From: Pseudomonas pharyngis
GTDB lineage: Bacteria > Pseudomonadota > Gammaproteobacteria > Pseudomonadales > Pseudomonadaceae
NCBI RefSeq assembly: GCF_021602345.1
Contig: NZ_BQID01000014.1
Span: 1 to 64,000, forward strand
Reading direction: 5' to 3'
DNA length: 64,000 nt
Below are positions 51,990 to 61,025 of this stretch, piece by piece (the stretch's first letter is position 1; each line of letters starts with the position of its first letter). The notes beneath the pieces were generated by a model, which made no database searches, was not told where the DNA came from, and saw nothing but the letters and a program-made list of their open reading frames with translations. The position numbers and the translations under genes were made by a program.

Positions 51990-53591
51990 ATGCCCGGACG
52001 CAACACGCAAGCGCCCACGCCAGATGAAAAACCGCGCGCGCCTCGCCAAGGCGTGAAGGCCGGCTCGACCTTTCGCCTGACCGTCAGTTTCATGCTGATG
52101 GTGGTCGTGGCTTTTCTGACCGTCGAGAGCTGGAGGACGTGGCGCGATTACCGTTCGGTGTTTGCTTCCGCACGCGATTCGGTGACCAACCTCGCCCGCG
52201 CCACGGCGCAACACGCCGAGGACACCATCCGCCAGGTCGATGTGCTGACCGCCGGGCTGGCCGAGCGGGTTGAAGGCGATGGGCTGCAGAACCTGGATGT
52301 GGCACGGATTCACAAGCTGCTCATCCAGCAGTCGAAAATCATGCCGCAGCTGCATGGCTTGTTCATCTACGGCCCGGACGGCCAGTGGATCGTGACCGAC
52401 AAGGAGGTCACGCCCGAAACCGCCAACAACGCCGACCGCGATTATTTTCAGTACCACCGCACCCATGAAGACCGGCGCGTGCGCATCGGTCAGGTGGTGG
52501 AGAGCCGTTCCACCCACGACCTGATCATTCCGATCTCACGACGTTTGAACAATCCCGACGGCTCGTTCGCCGGTGTGCTATTGGGGACGGTCAAGGTCAG
52601 CTATTTTGTCGATTACTACGGTGACTTCCGCATCGATGACAAAGGCGCGCTGGTGCTGGCGATGCGCGACGGCACGATCCTCGTGCGCCGGCCGTTCATT
52701 GCTTCCGTAGTCGGCAAAAGCCTGGCGAACAGCGAGATCTTCAAGACCTACCTGCCCAACGCCAACCAGGGCATTGTCCAGATCAGGGCGGTGGTCGACG
52801 ACACCGAGCGCCTTTATGGCTATCGCGCGCTGACCACCTACCCGCTGGTGGTCGAAGCCGGTTTGTCCCGTGACTCCATCATCGCGCCGTGGCGCCAGGA
52901 CCTGCTGAAAAACGGCTTCGTGCTGGTGTTCCTGATTCTGGTGCTGGCCTGTTTCGGGCTTATCGTCCTGAGCCAGCTGCGTCAGCGGATGGCGATGGAA
53001 CGGGAGATCCGTTCCGCGCACAAGACCATGCGCGACATGGCGCTGACCGACAGCCTCACAGGCCTCGGCAATCGCCGACGCCTGGACGCGGCGCTGACGG
53101 ACGAGATTCGCCTGGCCCGGCGTCAGGGTTCGCCGCTGTCGTTGATCATGCTCGATGTCGACTACTTCAAGCGCTACAACGACCAGTACGGTCACGCTGC
53201 CGGCGACGACTGCCTGATCGCGGTCGGCGACGGTATCCGCAAAGCGCTCAAGCGGCCCTCAGACCTGGCCGTGCGCTACGGCGGCGAAGAGTTCACCGTG
53301 CTGTTGCCCAACACCGACAACGCCGGGGCGATTCAGGTGGCCGAAGACATTCTGCAGACCATTCGTTCACTGGAGCTTGAACATGCCGGGCATCCACTGG
53401 GATACGTCACCGCGAGTGCGGGGATCACCACGCGCTATCCGGTTGACGATGCGGTGACCCCGGCCACTTTGCTAAAATCCGCCGATACTTGTCTGTATCA
53501 GGCCAAGCAGCAAGGGCGGAATCGCTGGTGCTCGGCGCAGGCCTCCCGGCAAATCCAGCCGATTGCGGCGATGCCGCGGACGGATCGCTGA
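51990..53591 (+). CDS. Membrane diguanylate cyclase with periplasmic Cache-type sensor
   Basis: 533-aa protein: TM helix (FRLTVSFMLMVVVAFLTV, about residues 30-47), a periplasmic double-Cache-like sensor (TAQHAEDTIRQVDVLTAGL .. HGLFIYGPDGQWIVTD .. IRAVVDDTERLYGYRALTTYPLVV), a second TM helix (GFVLVFLILVLACFGLIVL) and a C-terminal GGDEF domain. The active site is GGEEF and is preceded by R-P-S-D five residues earlier, a complete inhibitory I-site. It should therefore make c-di-GMP with product inhibition. The ATG at 51990 is used because AGGGA is properly spaced; the open frame extends 67 codons upstream. Ligand unknown. Confidence 0.92.
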   Translation: MPGRNTQAPTPDEKPRAPRQGVKAGSTFRLTVSFMLMVVVAFLTVESWRTWRDYRSVFASARDSVTNLARATAQHAEDTIRQVDVLTAGLAERVEGDGLQNLDVARIHKLLIQQSKIMPQLHGLFIYGPDGQWIVTDKEVTPETANNADRDYFQYHRTHEDRRVRIGQVVESRSTHDLIIPISRRLNNPDGSFAGVLLGTVKVSYFVDYYGDFRIDDKGALVLAMRDGTILVRRPFIASVVGKSLANSEIFKTYLPNANQGIVQIRAVVDDTERLYGYRALTTYPLVVEAGLSRDSIIAPWRQDLLKNGFVLVFLILVLACFGLIVLSQLRQRMAMEREIRSAHKTMRDMALTDSLTGLGNRRRLDAALTDEIRLARRQGSPLSLIMLDVDYFKRYNDQYGHAAGDDCLIAVGDGIRKALKRPSDLAVRYGGEEFTVLLPNTDNAGAIQVAEDILQTIRSLELEHAGHPLGYVTASAGITTRYPVDDAVTPATLLKSADTCLYQAKQQGRNRWCSAQASRQIQPIAAMPRTDR

Positions 53592-53802
53592 GTGTGACTA
53601 AAACCAGCCAATTCCAGCGTCCTTCACTCACATAAGCAGCGTCCTACAGCAGCCGTCCCTAACGCCTGATTACGTGGGCGCCCTCGCCTTCGATACCGTC
53701 TGCTGCCTGCTCCGGACAGAACACAGACGATGCGAAGAAAAGGCGTCTTTCCACTGGACCCCCCATAAGATCGACTCAAGCAACCAGGCACGAGAGGTGT
53801 CC

Positions 53803-53946
53803 ATGAAACACAAGAAGCCAAAAGCTCAACCAGCGCTTGCTTCCAGACTTCGTGCCGAAGAGCCCGGTTTGCCCATCAGGGTTTCCGCTAGTCAGCCGCA
53901 TTTTTTTGAAAGTAGCCGCAACGTGTGGCAAAGAAATGGAGCCTGA
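53803..53946 (+). CDS. Possible small basic protein
   Basis: 47-codon open frame (MKHKKPKAQPALASRLRAEE..) with GAGAGGTG close upstream of its ATG, located in the 478-base gap between the cyclase and msrA. It is lysine/arginine-rich at the N-terminus, has no membrane segment, and matches no family that I know. The rest of that gap (53592-53802 and 53947-54069) shows no other gene. It may not be real. Confidence 0.3.
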   Translation: MKHKKPKAQPALASRLRAEEPGLPIRVSASQPHFFESSRNVWQRNGA

Positions 53947-54069
53947 TGGTTGGCTCGCCGGTTGCGGGAAGACACCGTAACGATTTATTTACCGGCTCAA
54001 CCTTGGAATCGGCCCACACTCCCTCATATCAAGGAACATCTGCGACCCATTCGAGAGGAAGGACATGCC

Positions 54070-54576
54070 ATGACCACTCAAACCGAAACTGCGATTCTCG
54101 CCGGCGGCTGCTTCTGGGGCATGCAGGATCTGTTGCGCCGCTACCCCGGCGTGCTGCAGACGCGGGTCGGTTACACCGGCGGCGATGTGCCGAACGCCAC
54201 TTACCGCAATCATGGCAACCACGCCGAAGCCATCGAAATCGTCTTCGACCCCGCCGTGATCAGTTATCGGCAGATCCTCGAGTTCTTCTTCCAGATCCAC
54301 GACCCCAGCACGCCCAACCGCCAGGGCAACGACCTCGGTCCGAGCTATCGTTCGGCGATCTATTACCTGAACGAGCAGCAACGCGATATCGCCGAAGACA
54401 CTGCGGCCGACGTCGACGCATCAGGCCTGTGGCCAGGTCGTGTGGTTACCGAAATTGAACCGGCGGGGCCGTTCTGGGAAGCGGAGCCGGAGCATCAGGA
54501 TTACCTCGAGCGCATTCCGAATGGCTACACCTGCCACTTCATTCGCCCGAACTGGAAGCTGCCGAAACGCGGTTGA
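54070..54576 (+). CDS. msrA: Peptide-methionine (S)-S-oxide reductase
   Basis: 168-aa MsrA that repairs S-epimers of methionine sulfoxide. The catalytic cysteine is in [10 protein letters not shown] near the N-terminus, followed by TRVGYTGG and [17 protein letters not shown]. The C-terminal part has only one further cysteine (YTCHF) and lacks the usual pair of recycling cysteines. The start at 54070 has AGAGGAAGG. This is the short MsrA subtype, shorter than E. coli MsrA (212 aa); genomes often carry a second, longer copy elsewhere. Confidence 0.95.
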   Translation: MTTQTETAILAGGCFWGMQDLLRRYPGVLQTRVGYTGGDVPNATYRNHGNHAEAIEIVFDPAVISYRQILEFFFQIHDPSTPNRQGNDLGPSYRSAIYYLNEQQRDIAEDTAADVDASGLWPGRVVTEIEPAGPFWEAEPEHQDYLERIPNGYTCHFIRPNWKLPKRG

Positions 54577-54710
54577 GGTGCAGCGGGGTCGGTGCGCAAC
54601 GCGGTGTTCGTCGCGTTGTGCCTGATCCCTTTCTTCGCCAGACATGTAATACGTAGACAACCTCCCAGCTTGATCTAGCCTTGAAGGACATCACGCGGGA
54701 GTAGAACACC

Positions 54711-55145
54711 ATGCCCCTCGTTCCCCGAAACCTGCTCGTCCTGCTGACTCTTGTCTGCATGGCAGCGCAGGCTCAAGGCGCAGATCCGCTTCAGCCGCCA
54801 GCCATCCTTCCCCTGCCATCCGAATCGGCGCCGCAACTCATCGCCTACCCGCCGCTCCCCGAGCCGCTCGCGCGCGGCGTTGTCATCATTCAGTACCGAA
54901 CCGAACACGCCCGGATCATGCCGGTGTTTGGCAAAGTGGCAGCGGATGTGTCACCTCGTCTCGGTCACCTGCATGTCACGGTCGACGACTGGAAAGGCAC
55001 GTGGGCGCACACCAGTGAAGATCCGATCATCCTGGTGGGGCTGACACCGGGCAAACACAAGGTTCTGGTTGAAGTGGCGGACCCGACTCACCGGATTCTC
55101 ACCCGTGCGACAGTGGATTTTGTCGTTCCCGAGAAAACGCCCTGA
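54711..55145 (+). CDS. Exported DUF6130-type small protein
   Basis: 144-aa protein with a signal peptide (LLVLLTLVCMAAQAQGA) and a single C-terminal domain rich in beta strands: LGHLHVTVDDWKGTWAHTSED, then PIILVGLTPGKHKVLVEVADPTH. The pattern 'H-h-H-h-T-V-D-D .. G-L-x-P-G-x-H-K-V' matches the DUF6130 family, which resembles cupredoxin-like or Fn3-like folds. A GGGAG site lies 10 bases upstream. It is 25 bases before another exported-protein gene. Function unknown. Confidence 0.72.
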   Translation: MPLVPRNLLVLLTLVCMAAQAQGADPLQPPAILPLPSESAPQLIAYPPLPEPLARGVVIIQYRTEHARIMPVFGKVAADVSPRLGHLHVTVDDWKGTWAHTSEDPIILVGLTPGKHKVLVEVADPTHRILTRATVDFVVPEKTP

Positions 55146-55170
55146 AGAGGCCATACATCGAATAGCGCCC

Positions 55171-55743
55171 ATGCCATCCACGCTCATCAGCCTCGTCACC
55201 TGGCTTGCCCTTGTAACGCCTGCCCAGGCTGACACCTGCCCTGCCGGCGAAAAACAAGTGTGTCTCGACAGCTGCATTTGCCTGCCGGACCCGGGGCGAC
55301 TGTCGGAAGGCCTCTTCCGGATCGCGGCTCCAGCTCTGGCCATGGGATTGACTCAGGCCCGCGCCGAAGCCGCCAGAACCGAGATCAAACCGATTCCCCC
55401 GCACATCCGGGAGCAACTGCTGCGCTGGTATGACCCCGGCGTCCTCGATGCCGTGCATTACAAGGTCACCAACGACGGCCAATACAACGCCGCCACGGCC
55501 ATCCTGCAGAACCCGGATGTCGGTGCAGTGACGCTGATCGACATCATCCTGTTCCGCGACGCTGAAACCGCAGAACACAACGTCACGCTCTGGGCGCACG
55601 AACTGAAGCACGTGCAGCAGTTTCAGCAATGGGGAGTCGACGGGTTTGCGCAGCGCTACACGCAGGATTTCAATGCGGTCGAGGCACCGGCGTATGCGAT
55701 ACAGGGCGAAGTCAGACGTTGGCTGCGAGCCGAAGCCCGGTGA
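55171..55743 (+). CDS. Exported HExxH-type (DUF4157-like) protein
   Basis: 190-aa protein with a signal peptide (MPSTLISLVTWLALVTPAQA) and a short Cys-rich patch (CPAGEKQVCLDSCICLP). The core contains WAHELKHVQQFQQWG: an HExxH zinc-protease motif in the context of the DUF4157/eCIS-core domain, which normally occurs near extracellular contractile injection systems. No such system is nearby. The start is set at the signal peptide although no good ribosome site is visible. It is likely co-transcribed with the upstream DUF6130 gene. It may be a periplasmic zinc protein or a degenerate protease. Confidence 0.7.
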   Translation: MPSTLISLVTWLALVTPAQADTCPAGEKQVCLDSCICLPDPGRLSEGLFRIAAPALAMGLTQARAEAARTEIKPIPPHIREQLLRWYDPGVLDAVHYKVTNDGQYNAATAILQNPDVGAVTLIDIILFRDAETAEHNVTLWAHELKHVQQFQQWGVDGFAQRYTQDFNAVEAPAYAIQGEVRRWLRAEAR

Positions 55744-55801
55744 TCGGACATCCCCTGCGTCCATGCCGGGGCCAGCCCCACCGTTCAAGCACCAGAAAAA
55801 C

Positions 55802-57208
55802 CTAGGCCTTGCCCGCCGCAACCCCTGCCCTCGCCTGCCCGTGCTGCCGCGTGGTCACCAGCCCGATAAAGGAAATCGCCAGCGCCAGGCCAATGGTCGA
55901 CGTCACTTCCAGACGATGCTCGGGCGTCACCATCATCACCGCGAGCGCGGCGCAGATGAACGCGATTACCAGCCACGTCAGCCATGGAAACAGCCACATG
56001 CGAAACGTCAGCTCGACGTTCTGCCGACGCAGCATCCGGCGCATGCGCAATTGCGAAACCGCGATCACCAGATAAACCAGCAGCGCAATTGCGCCGGAGC
56101 TGGCGAGCAGAAACTGGAACAATCCGGCCGGCATGAAATAGCTGAACAGCGTCACCCCGGCACCGATCACGGTGCTGGCGATCACCGCCGCCCTCGGCAC
56201 GCCCGCCGCGGAGGTCACTTTCAGCGGTTGCGGAGCATCGCCGCGTCGACCCAGCGAGAACAGCATTCGTGAAGAAATGTAGATCGAGGAATTCATGCAA
56301 CTGGCCACCGCGATCAGCACCACTACATCGACCAGGAATTTGGCGTTGGGAACGTTCATCAGCTCCAGCGCGCGCTGGTAAGAGCCAACGGACGCCAGCA
56401 GCGGATCGTTCCAGGGCACCACGGAAATCACCACGAAAATCGACAGCAGATAAAACACGCCAATGCGCCAGATCACCGAGCGCGTGGCCTTGGCGATGTT
56501 CTGCGCCGGGTTGCTCGATTCGGCTGCCGCGATGGTTACCGCCTCCGTCCCGATAAAACTGAACATGATGGTGATGAAGGCGCCAACCACCGCCGACAGG
56601 CCATTGGGCGCAAACCCGCCGTGCTCTTCCATCAAGCGGCTCAACCCGCTGGCCTCACGCTCCGGAATCCAGCCCATCAAGACCGCAAAACCCAGCCCGA
56701 TGAACCCGATGATCGCCACCACCTTGGCCATCGCGAACCAGAACTCGAACTCACCGTACTTGGACACGCTGAACAGGTTGGTCACCACCAGCAAAATGAT
56801 CGACAACAACGCGAACAACCACGCATCGACCTGGGGAAACCACTGATTCAAGACATGCCCGGCGGCCAGCGCTTCAATCGGAATCACCAGCACCCAGAAC
56901 CACCAATACAACCACCCGATGGTGAACCCCGCCCAACGGCCGATGGCCTGATCGGCGTAGGTGGAAAACGATCCCGTGTCCGGATGGGCCACGGCCATTT
57001 CACCGAGCATGCGCATGACCAGCACAACCAGCAGGCCGGAAAACAGATAAGCGAGCAAGACTGCCGGGCCGGCGGCGGCAATGGCGTGGCCGGAGCCGAC
57101 AAACAGCCCCGCACCGATGATGCCGGCAATGGAAAGCATGGTGACGTGACGCGGCTTGAAGCCCTGCGCCAACTGACCGTTCGAGTCCTTCGAGTTCAAG
57201 CTATTCAT
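55802..57208 (-). CDS. Amino acid permease, AAT family (GabP-like)
   Basis: 468-aa inner-membrane carrier with twelve hydrophobic segments. The N-terminus LAQGFKPRHVTMLSIAGIIGAGLFVGSG and the TM3 block GEMAVAHPDTGSFSTYADQAIGRWAGFTIGWLYW are those of the amino acid transporter (AAT) family. The RHV.. rather than RHI start and the VIPIEALAAG segment make GABA permease (GabP) the nearest guess. No metabolic genes adjoin it, so the substrate is not confirmed. It is convergent with the DUF4157-like gene. Confidence 0.85.
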   Translation of the reverse strand: MNSLNSKDSNGQLAQGFKPRHVTMLSIAGIIGAGLFVGSGHAIAAAGPAVLLAYLFSGLLVVLVMRMLGEMAVAHPDTGSFSTYADQAIGRWAGFTIGWLYWWFWVLVIPIEALAAGHVLNQWFPQVDAWLFALLSIILLVVTNLFSVSKYGEFEFWFAMAKVVAIIGFIGLGFAVLMGWIPEREASGLSRLMEEHGGFAPNGLSAVVGAFITIMFSFIGTEAVTIAAAESSNPAQNIAKATRSVIWRIGVFYLLSIFVVISVVPWNDPLLASVGSYQRALELMNVPNAKFLVDVVVLIAVASCMNSSIYISSRMLFSLGRRGDAPQPLKVTSAAGVPRAAVIASTVIGAGVTLFSYFMPAGLFQFLLASSGAIALLVYLVIAVSQLRMRRMLRRQNVELTFRMWLFPWLTWLVIAFICAALAVMMVTPEHRLEVTSTIGLALAISFIGLVTTRQHGQARAGVAAGKA

Positions 57209-57448
57209 TGTTTTTGTTGTTCTCTGGTGATCGACGTTTGGGCGTACTGACGACGTGTCAGGCGATCATCATTTCTTCCTCTTGCCCTGCTCCAGAGCGG
57301 CGCACCTCAAGCGCTGCAGCGTTACAAATCGGTCGGACGACGACGCAGGGCGATGAAATGATGCGTCACCTTACGTGCCCGGCGTTGATCGCAAATAGCC
57401 TGGGAGCGGCATGGACGAGTCTGATTTCGACATGAGTCGACCTCGCGC

Positions 57449-57487
57449 AAAAAACAAAGGCAGCACCCGCTTTCGCGAGGTGCCACC
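57449..57487 (-). terminator. Intrinsic terminator after the second isochorismatase-like gene
   Basis: Read on the minus strand, a 9-bp stem GGTGGCACC / GGTGCTGCC (with two G-U pairs) carries an inner CGC/GCG helix and a GAAA tetraloop, followed by TTTGTTTTTT. It lies 19 bases past the stop at 57506. The rest of 57209-57505, between the permease start and this gene's end, shows nothing beyond a presumed permease promoter. Confidence 0.8.
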
Positions 57488-57505
57488 TTCATCAATTGCC
57501 GCTCA

Positions 57506-58153
57506 TCAGGCCTTGTTGCCTGCTTCTTCCAGAGCCTTTTCAGCATTGAACCCGTCGAAGTTCTCGAACACGCCCATAAAGCCCGGCACGGTCACTGCTC
57601 GCGCCCAGTCGCGCTGCAGTTCGCAGTACATCTGCACGCGGCTGATGAGCTTTGCGCCCGCCTGCTCCATTCTGCGCAACGCCGCCTCGTGTGCGGCGAG
57701 CGATGTGCCGCCAACCGCATCGACCGGCACATACACCTCATAACCTTCCTGAATGGCGTCGAGCACCGGGAAAGTCAGACAGGCTTCGGTCCAGAGTGCA
57801 GTCATGATGAGTTTCTTGCGGCCAAGCGCCTTGACCGCCTGTTTGAATTCCGTGTCCTCCCAACTGTTGATCGAGGTGCGGTCATAGGTCGGCAGGTGAC
57901 CGAGCACCTGTTGCAGCTCCTGAATCGGCGGCTTGTTGCGGCCGGTCGCGACATTGACAGTCGAGTGGATGATCGGAAGGTCGTAGTTGACCGCCGCCCT
58001 GGCGACGCTGGTGATGTTGAAGACGAGCTCGTCACGCGGCATCGAGCGGATCGAGGAAACCTGAACAGGCTGATAATCGATGATGATCAACGCCGAGTTT
58101 TCCGGGGTCAGCAACTGATCGGTCTGGGCGTTGCGGAGCGTTTCGCTTGCCAT
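57506..58153 (-). CDS. Isochorismatase-family cysteine hydrolase (second YcaC-like copy)
   Basis: 215-aa hydrolase with the triad D (LIIIDYQPVQ), K (VKALGRKKLIM) and C (ALWTEACLTFPVL). The YCELQRDWAR tail resembles CELHRDWRN in the paralogue at 51138-51770. The ATG at 58153 follows AAGGA by 8 bases. It is divergent from a LysR regulator gene, the usual arrangement for a regulated target, with a palindromic candidate site between them. Confidence 0.9.
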   Translation of the reverse strand: MASETLRNAQTDQLLTPENSALIIIDYQPVQVSSIRSMPRDELVFNITSVARAAVNYDLPIIHSTVNVATGRNKPPIQELQQVLGHLPTYDRTSINSWEDTEFKQAVKALGRKKLIMTALWTEACLTFPVLDAIQEGYEVYVPVDAVGGTSLAAHEAALRRMEQAGAKLISRVQMYCELQRDWARAVTVPGFMGVFENFDGFNAEKALEEAGNKA

Positions 58154-58300
58154 GGGCAAATCCTTTTTATGGGTGACGCACGTTGGTGAAAGGGCCGAAG
58201 CCCGTGCGGAAAATCAATTCCAGGAAAGGCGAAAAGCCTGAGGTGCCTGGAAAATCCATTGTGCTGTTCCCATGTTCGAGGCAGTAGTAGCATCACGCGA

Positions 58301-58316
58301 TGTGCTGTGTCGCACA
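58301..58316. promoter_or_regulatory. Candidate LysR-type operator
   Basis: TGTGC and GCACA are separated by six bases in the divergent gap between the hydrolase and LysR genes, 15 bases before the LysR ATG. The size and dyad form fit a LysR box; the match is not diagnostic. Confidence 0.4.
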
Positions 58317-58331
58317 ACGGGGAACGCAAGC

Positions 58332-59255
58332 ATGGATATCGAAGAACTACAGACCTTCGTGGAAGTGGCTGACGCCGAGGGCATTTCGCAGGCTGCACTG
58401 CGTCTTGGCGTATCGAAGTCGATCGTCAGTCGCCGCCTGGCCCGCCTTGAAACCGAACTGGGTGTGCAACTGCTGGCACGCTCAACGCGCGGTTCGGCAC
58501 TCACTGAGGCTGGTGCGATATTCCGGGACTACGCCGCCAGGGTCTGCACCGAGATCAACGTCGCCAAGGAAACCATCCTGCCCGCCGGCGCGCTCCGCGG
58601 CCGACTGCGCGTGGCCGTTCCGCTGTCGTTCGGCCCGACTCACTTCGCGCCGGTGCTGGCGGAAATGGCGCGCCGTCACCCTCAGTTGCATATGCAGACT
58701 TGCTACAGTGATCGCTTCGTTGACCTCATCACCGAGGGCTACGATTGCGCCATTCGAGTGGGTTATCTGAAGGACTCCAATCTGATCGCAAGGCGTATTG
58801 GCCCGGTCTTTACCAAGCTCGTCGCGAGCTCGGACTACATCAAGGCGCACGGCGCCCCTGAGAAACCGGACGATTTGGTCAACCATGAGGCGCTCATGCA
58901 GGGCACCGAAGCCTGGCAATTCATGGACGGCGACAAAACCGTCACGGTTCGTCCGCAAGGACGCTTCAAGGCCGACAACGGCACCGCCCTCGTCGCCGCT
59001 GCCATCGCAGGCCTCGGCGTCGCCTACCTGCCCGACTGCCTCACCCACGAGCACTTGGCATCGGGCGCACTGATGCAGATCATGACAAACCATCCCCCAC
59101 CCCAGGCCGGCGCCTACATTCTCCGCCCGCCGGGTCCGCATCCTGCCCGGAAAATACGCGTGCTCACCGAGCTGCTGATCGAGTTCTTCGGCGAATCTCC
59201 GCACCTGGCGGTGCAGCCTCTGTCACATCAGGAGGATGCGCTGACGCCTACCTGA
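58332..59255 (+). CDS. LysR-family transcriptional regulator
   Basis: 307-aa LTTR: N-terminal winged HTH (LQTFVEVADAEGISQAALRLGVSKSIVSRRLARLE) followed by the substrate-binding domain (GRLRVAVPLSFGPTHFAPVL .. YDCAIRVGYLKDSNLIARRI). The ATG at 58332 is the normal LTTR start; an in-frame ATG 60 bases upstream would run through the dyad site. It is divergent from the isochorismatase-like gene, which is its most probable target, and 20 bases ahead of the alaE-like gene. Confidence 0.93.
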   Translation: MDIEELQTFVEVADAEGISQAALRLGVSKSIVSRRLARLETELGVQLLARSTRGSALTEAGAIFRDYAARVCTEINVAKETILPAGALRGRLRVAVPLSFGPTHFAPVLAEMARRHPQLHMQTCYSDRFVDLITEGYDCAIRVGYLKDSNLIARRIGPVFTKLVASSDYIKAHGAPEKPDDLVNHEALMQGTEAWQFMDGDKTVTVRPQGRFKADNGTALVAAAIAGLGVAYLPDCLTHEHLASGALMQIMTNHPPPQAGAYILRPPGPHPARKIRVLTELLIEFFGESPHLAVQPLSHQEDALTPT

Positions 59256-59275
59256 ACCCACACAGGAGATGTGAT

Positions 59276-59737
59276 TTGCTGCAACGCCCGCAACAGTCAA
59301 TGCGTCGAACTGCGTTTCTCGCAGACACAACGGCGCTGATCCTGTTCTTCACAACCACCGGCATCATCAATGAACGATTCATTGCCGGCATGACGTGGGA
59401 TCAGGTTCTTCATGCGCGCCTTGTGGGCGCCGTATTGATGGTGCCAGTCGCAAGGCCTTACGGCCTGTGGCGGGACTGGGTGATGAAGCGAGCCAGTCCG
59501 CGTCGGGTTTCCAGGTTGCTGTGGGACAGCTTCGCCCTCGTCAGTTTCCAGGTGCCCCTCTATGCAGCGATCATTGCCTCCAGTGGGGCATCGGGAGGTG
59601 AGTTGATTCGCGGAACGCTCGGTGCGGCATTGATGATGCTGGCGCTGGGGCGACCCTACGGCGCATTTCTCAACAGGGTGCGCAAGGTATTCGGCTTGCC
59701 TCCGGGTGGCGACAAGCCGATGTCGCTGAACAGTTGA
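59276..59737 (+). CDS. alaE: AlaE-family L-alanine exporter
   Basis: 153-aa inner-membrane protein with four hydrophobic segments. ADTTALILFFTTTGIINERFIAGMTWDQVLHARL and ARPYGLWRDWVMK correspond to the E. coli AlaE pattern (D-T-x-A near the start, W/R-P-Y-G-x-x-R-D). E. coli AlaE is 149 aa. A TTG start at 59276 is chosen because AGGAG stands 7 bases upstream; the first ATG would remove eight residues. Exports alanine in E. coli; the role here is assumed the same. Confidence 0.85.
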   Translation: MLQRPQQSMRRTAFLADTTALILFFTTTGIINERFIAGMTWDQVLHARLVGAVLMVPVARPYGLWRDWVMKRASPRRVSRLLWDSFALVSFQVPLYAAIIASSGASGGELIRGTLGAALMMLALGRPYGAFLNRVRKVFGLPPGGDKPMSLNS

Positions 59738-59750
59738 GCGACCTCCGACT

Positions 59751-60965
59751 TCAGCCCTTGGTCAGATCAACCAACGGTGTCTGCCGCACCTCGGTCTCCC
59801 GCCCGCCCTGAATGTCGCTCACCTGCTTCAAGGCCTTGTCCACGGCCGCCTTATCCGCCAACAAGCTGTAGCTGATGCGGAACTGTTTGTGTTCCTTCGG
59901 CCCGATTGTCGGTACCAGGTTCAGTGGACGCTGATAACGGCGGTTGTAGGAAAAACTCGTCCCCGGCTCCAGCCCGGTGACATAACCCTGGCCTTGGGTA
60001 TCGGTGTTCTTCCACAGGGAAAACACCGGCAACGTCTGCGTATTGAAGCCAACCGAAACGCCCAGGCTGCCGGCCTTGTTATGCAACACGGTCAACGTAT
60101 CGCCCTTGGCATCGGCATACGGCACGACGTTGTAAACCGTTTCGTCGTAGTCCTTGGTCGGTGCGCGGTAGGTTTGCCATTCAGCCAAATCGCCCTTGGC
60201 CTTGTCGTTGAACGGCGACACCTGTTTCACCGGCGCGGCGAAACGAGCGCCCTGCTCCAGGAACGGGGTGCTGAAGTTGCTGTGGTACAGCGCCTGGTAT
60301 TCCTTCGGATAGTCACCGTTGTTGGTCAGGGTGTCGTTAAGGGCGAACACGACGCTGCCGGGCTCGGTGACCAGTTCGGTGGCGACGGAGAAGTCGACTT
60401 TCTTGAACGCCTGCTCTTTCAGCTCACCACGCAGGGTGATGGCGTATGGTGGCGTTTCATCGATGTGCAAGGTGACTTTGTTCGCCGGAATGTTGGCGGC
60501 CCGACCGTGCAGGGTCAGCAGTTCGCCGTTGTCGACGCCGGGGTGGCCGACCCATTCGTATCCGCAGCGGGTCACCAACTCATTGAAACCCTCCAGCCAG
60601 CCCAGTCCACCGCGGCCATTGAGTTCGATGAAGGACGGATTGACCACCTCCTTGACCGGCGAATCCCAACCCATGCGCACATCGCCGACCGAGGCCTGCA
60701 AGATGTTCATTCCTCGCGTCGGCACCACCGAGAGTTTCATCGTGCCGTTATCGATGTCGACAATACTGACGCCCTCCTGCCGACCACCATGCAAGGTGCG
60801 CAGGCTGACGCTGAAGGGTTTGTCGGTTTTCACGCCGAGTTGCTGGCTGGTGATCTGCCAGTTCTGAGCGGCTTTGTCGGTGTCGAGCAGAACGTAATCC
60901 CAGGCAATGGCGTGGGAAGCAGCGGACAGTGCGCTGAGGGCAACAACGAGTTTGAGCGGGGTCAT
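59751..60965 (-). CDS. Exported aldose-1-epimerase-like protein (DUF4432)
   Basis: 404-aa protein with a signal peptide (LVVALSALSAASHAIA) and a long galactose-mutarotase-like fold, DUF4432 type: VVPTRGMNILQASVGDVRMGWDSPVKEVVNP and GFNELVTRCGYEWVGHPGVDNG. DUF4432 proteins are usually cytosolic; an exported copy suggests action on periplasmic sugars. A perfect TGAAACGTTTCA dyad lies 44 bases upstream of the ATG and may link it to central-carbon control. It is convergent with the alaE gene. Catalytic function unproven. Confidence 0.85.
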   Translation of the reverse strand: MTPLKLVVALSALSAASHAIAWDYVLLDTDKAAQNWQITSQQLGVKTDKPFSVSLRTLHGGRQEGVSIVDIDNGTMKLSVVPTRGMNILQASVGDVRMGWDSPVKEVVNPSFIELNGRGGLGWLEGFNELVTRCGYEWVGHPGVDNGELLTLHGRAANIPANKVTLHIDETPPYAITLRGELKEQAFKKVDFSVATELVTEPGSVVFALNDTLTNNGDYPKEYQALYHSNFSTPFLEQGARFAAPVKQVSPFNDKAKGDLAEWQTYRAPTKDYDETVYNVVPYADAKGDTLTVLHNKAGSLGVSVGFNTQTLPVFSLWKNTDTQGQGYVTGLEPGTSFSYNRRYQRPLNLVPTIGPKEHKQFRISYSLLADKAAVDKALKQVSDIQGGRETEVRQTPLVDLTKG

Positions 60966-61008
60966 GGGAGTGGCCTTTCTTGGAGTTGTGCGGTTTTTAT
61001 AAACCTGC

Positions 61009-61020
61009 TGAAACGTTTCA
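61009..61020. promoter_or_regulatory. Cra/FruR-type palindromic operator
   Basis: TGAAACGTTTCA is a perfect 12-base palindrome. It matches the E. coli Cra consensus (TGAAWCS..) and differs by only one base from the P. putida FruR operator TTAAACGTTTCA as I recall it. Its place upstream of the DUF4432 gene suggests control by FruR or another LacI-family repressor. Confidence 0.6.
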
Positions 61021-61025
61021 TCAAG

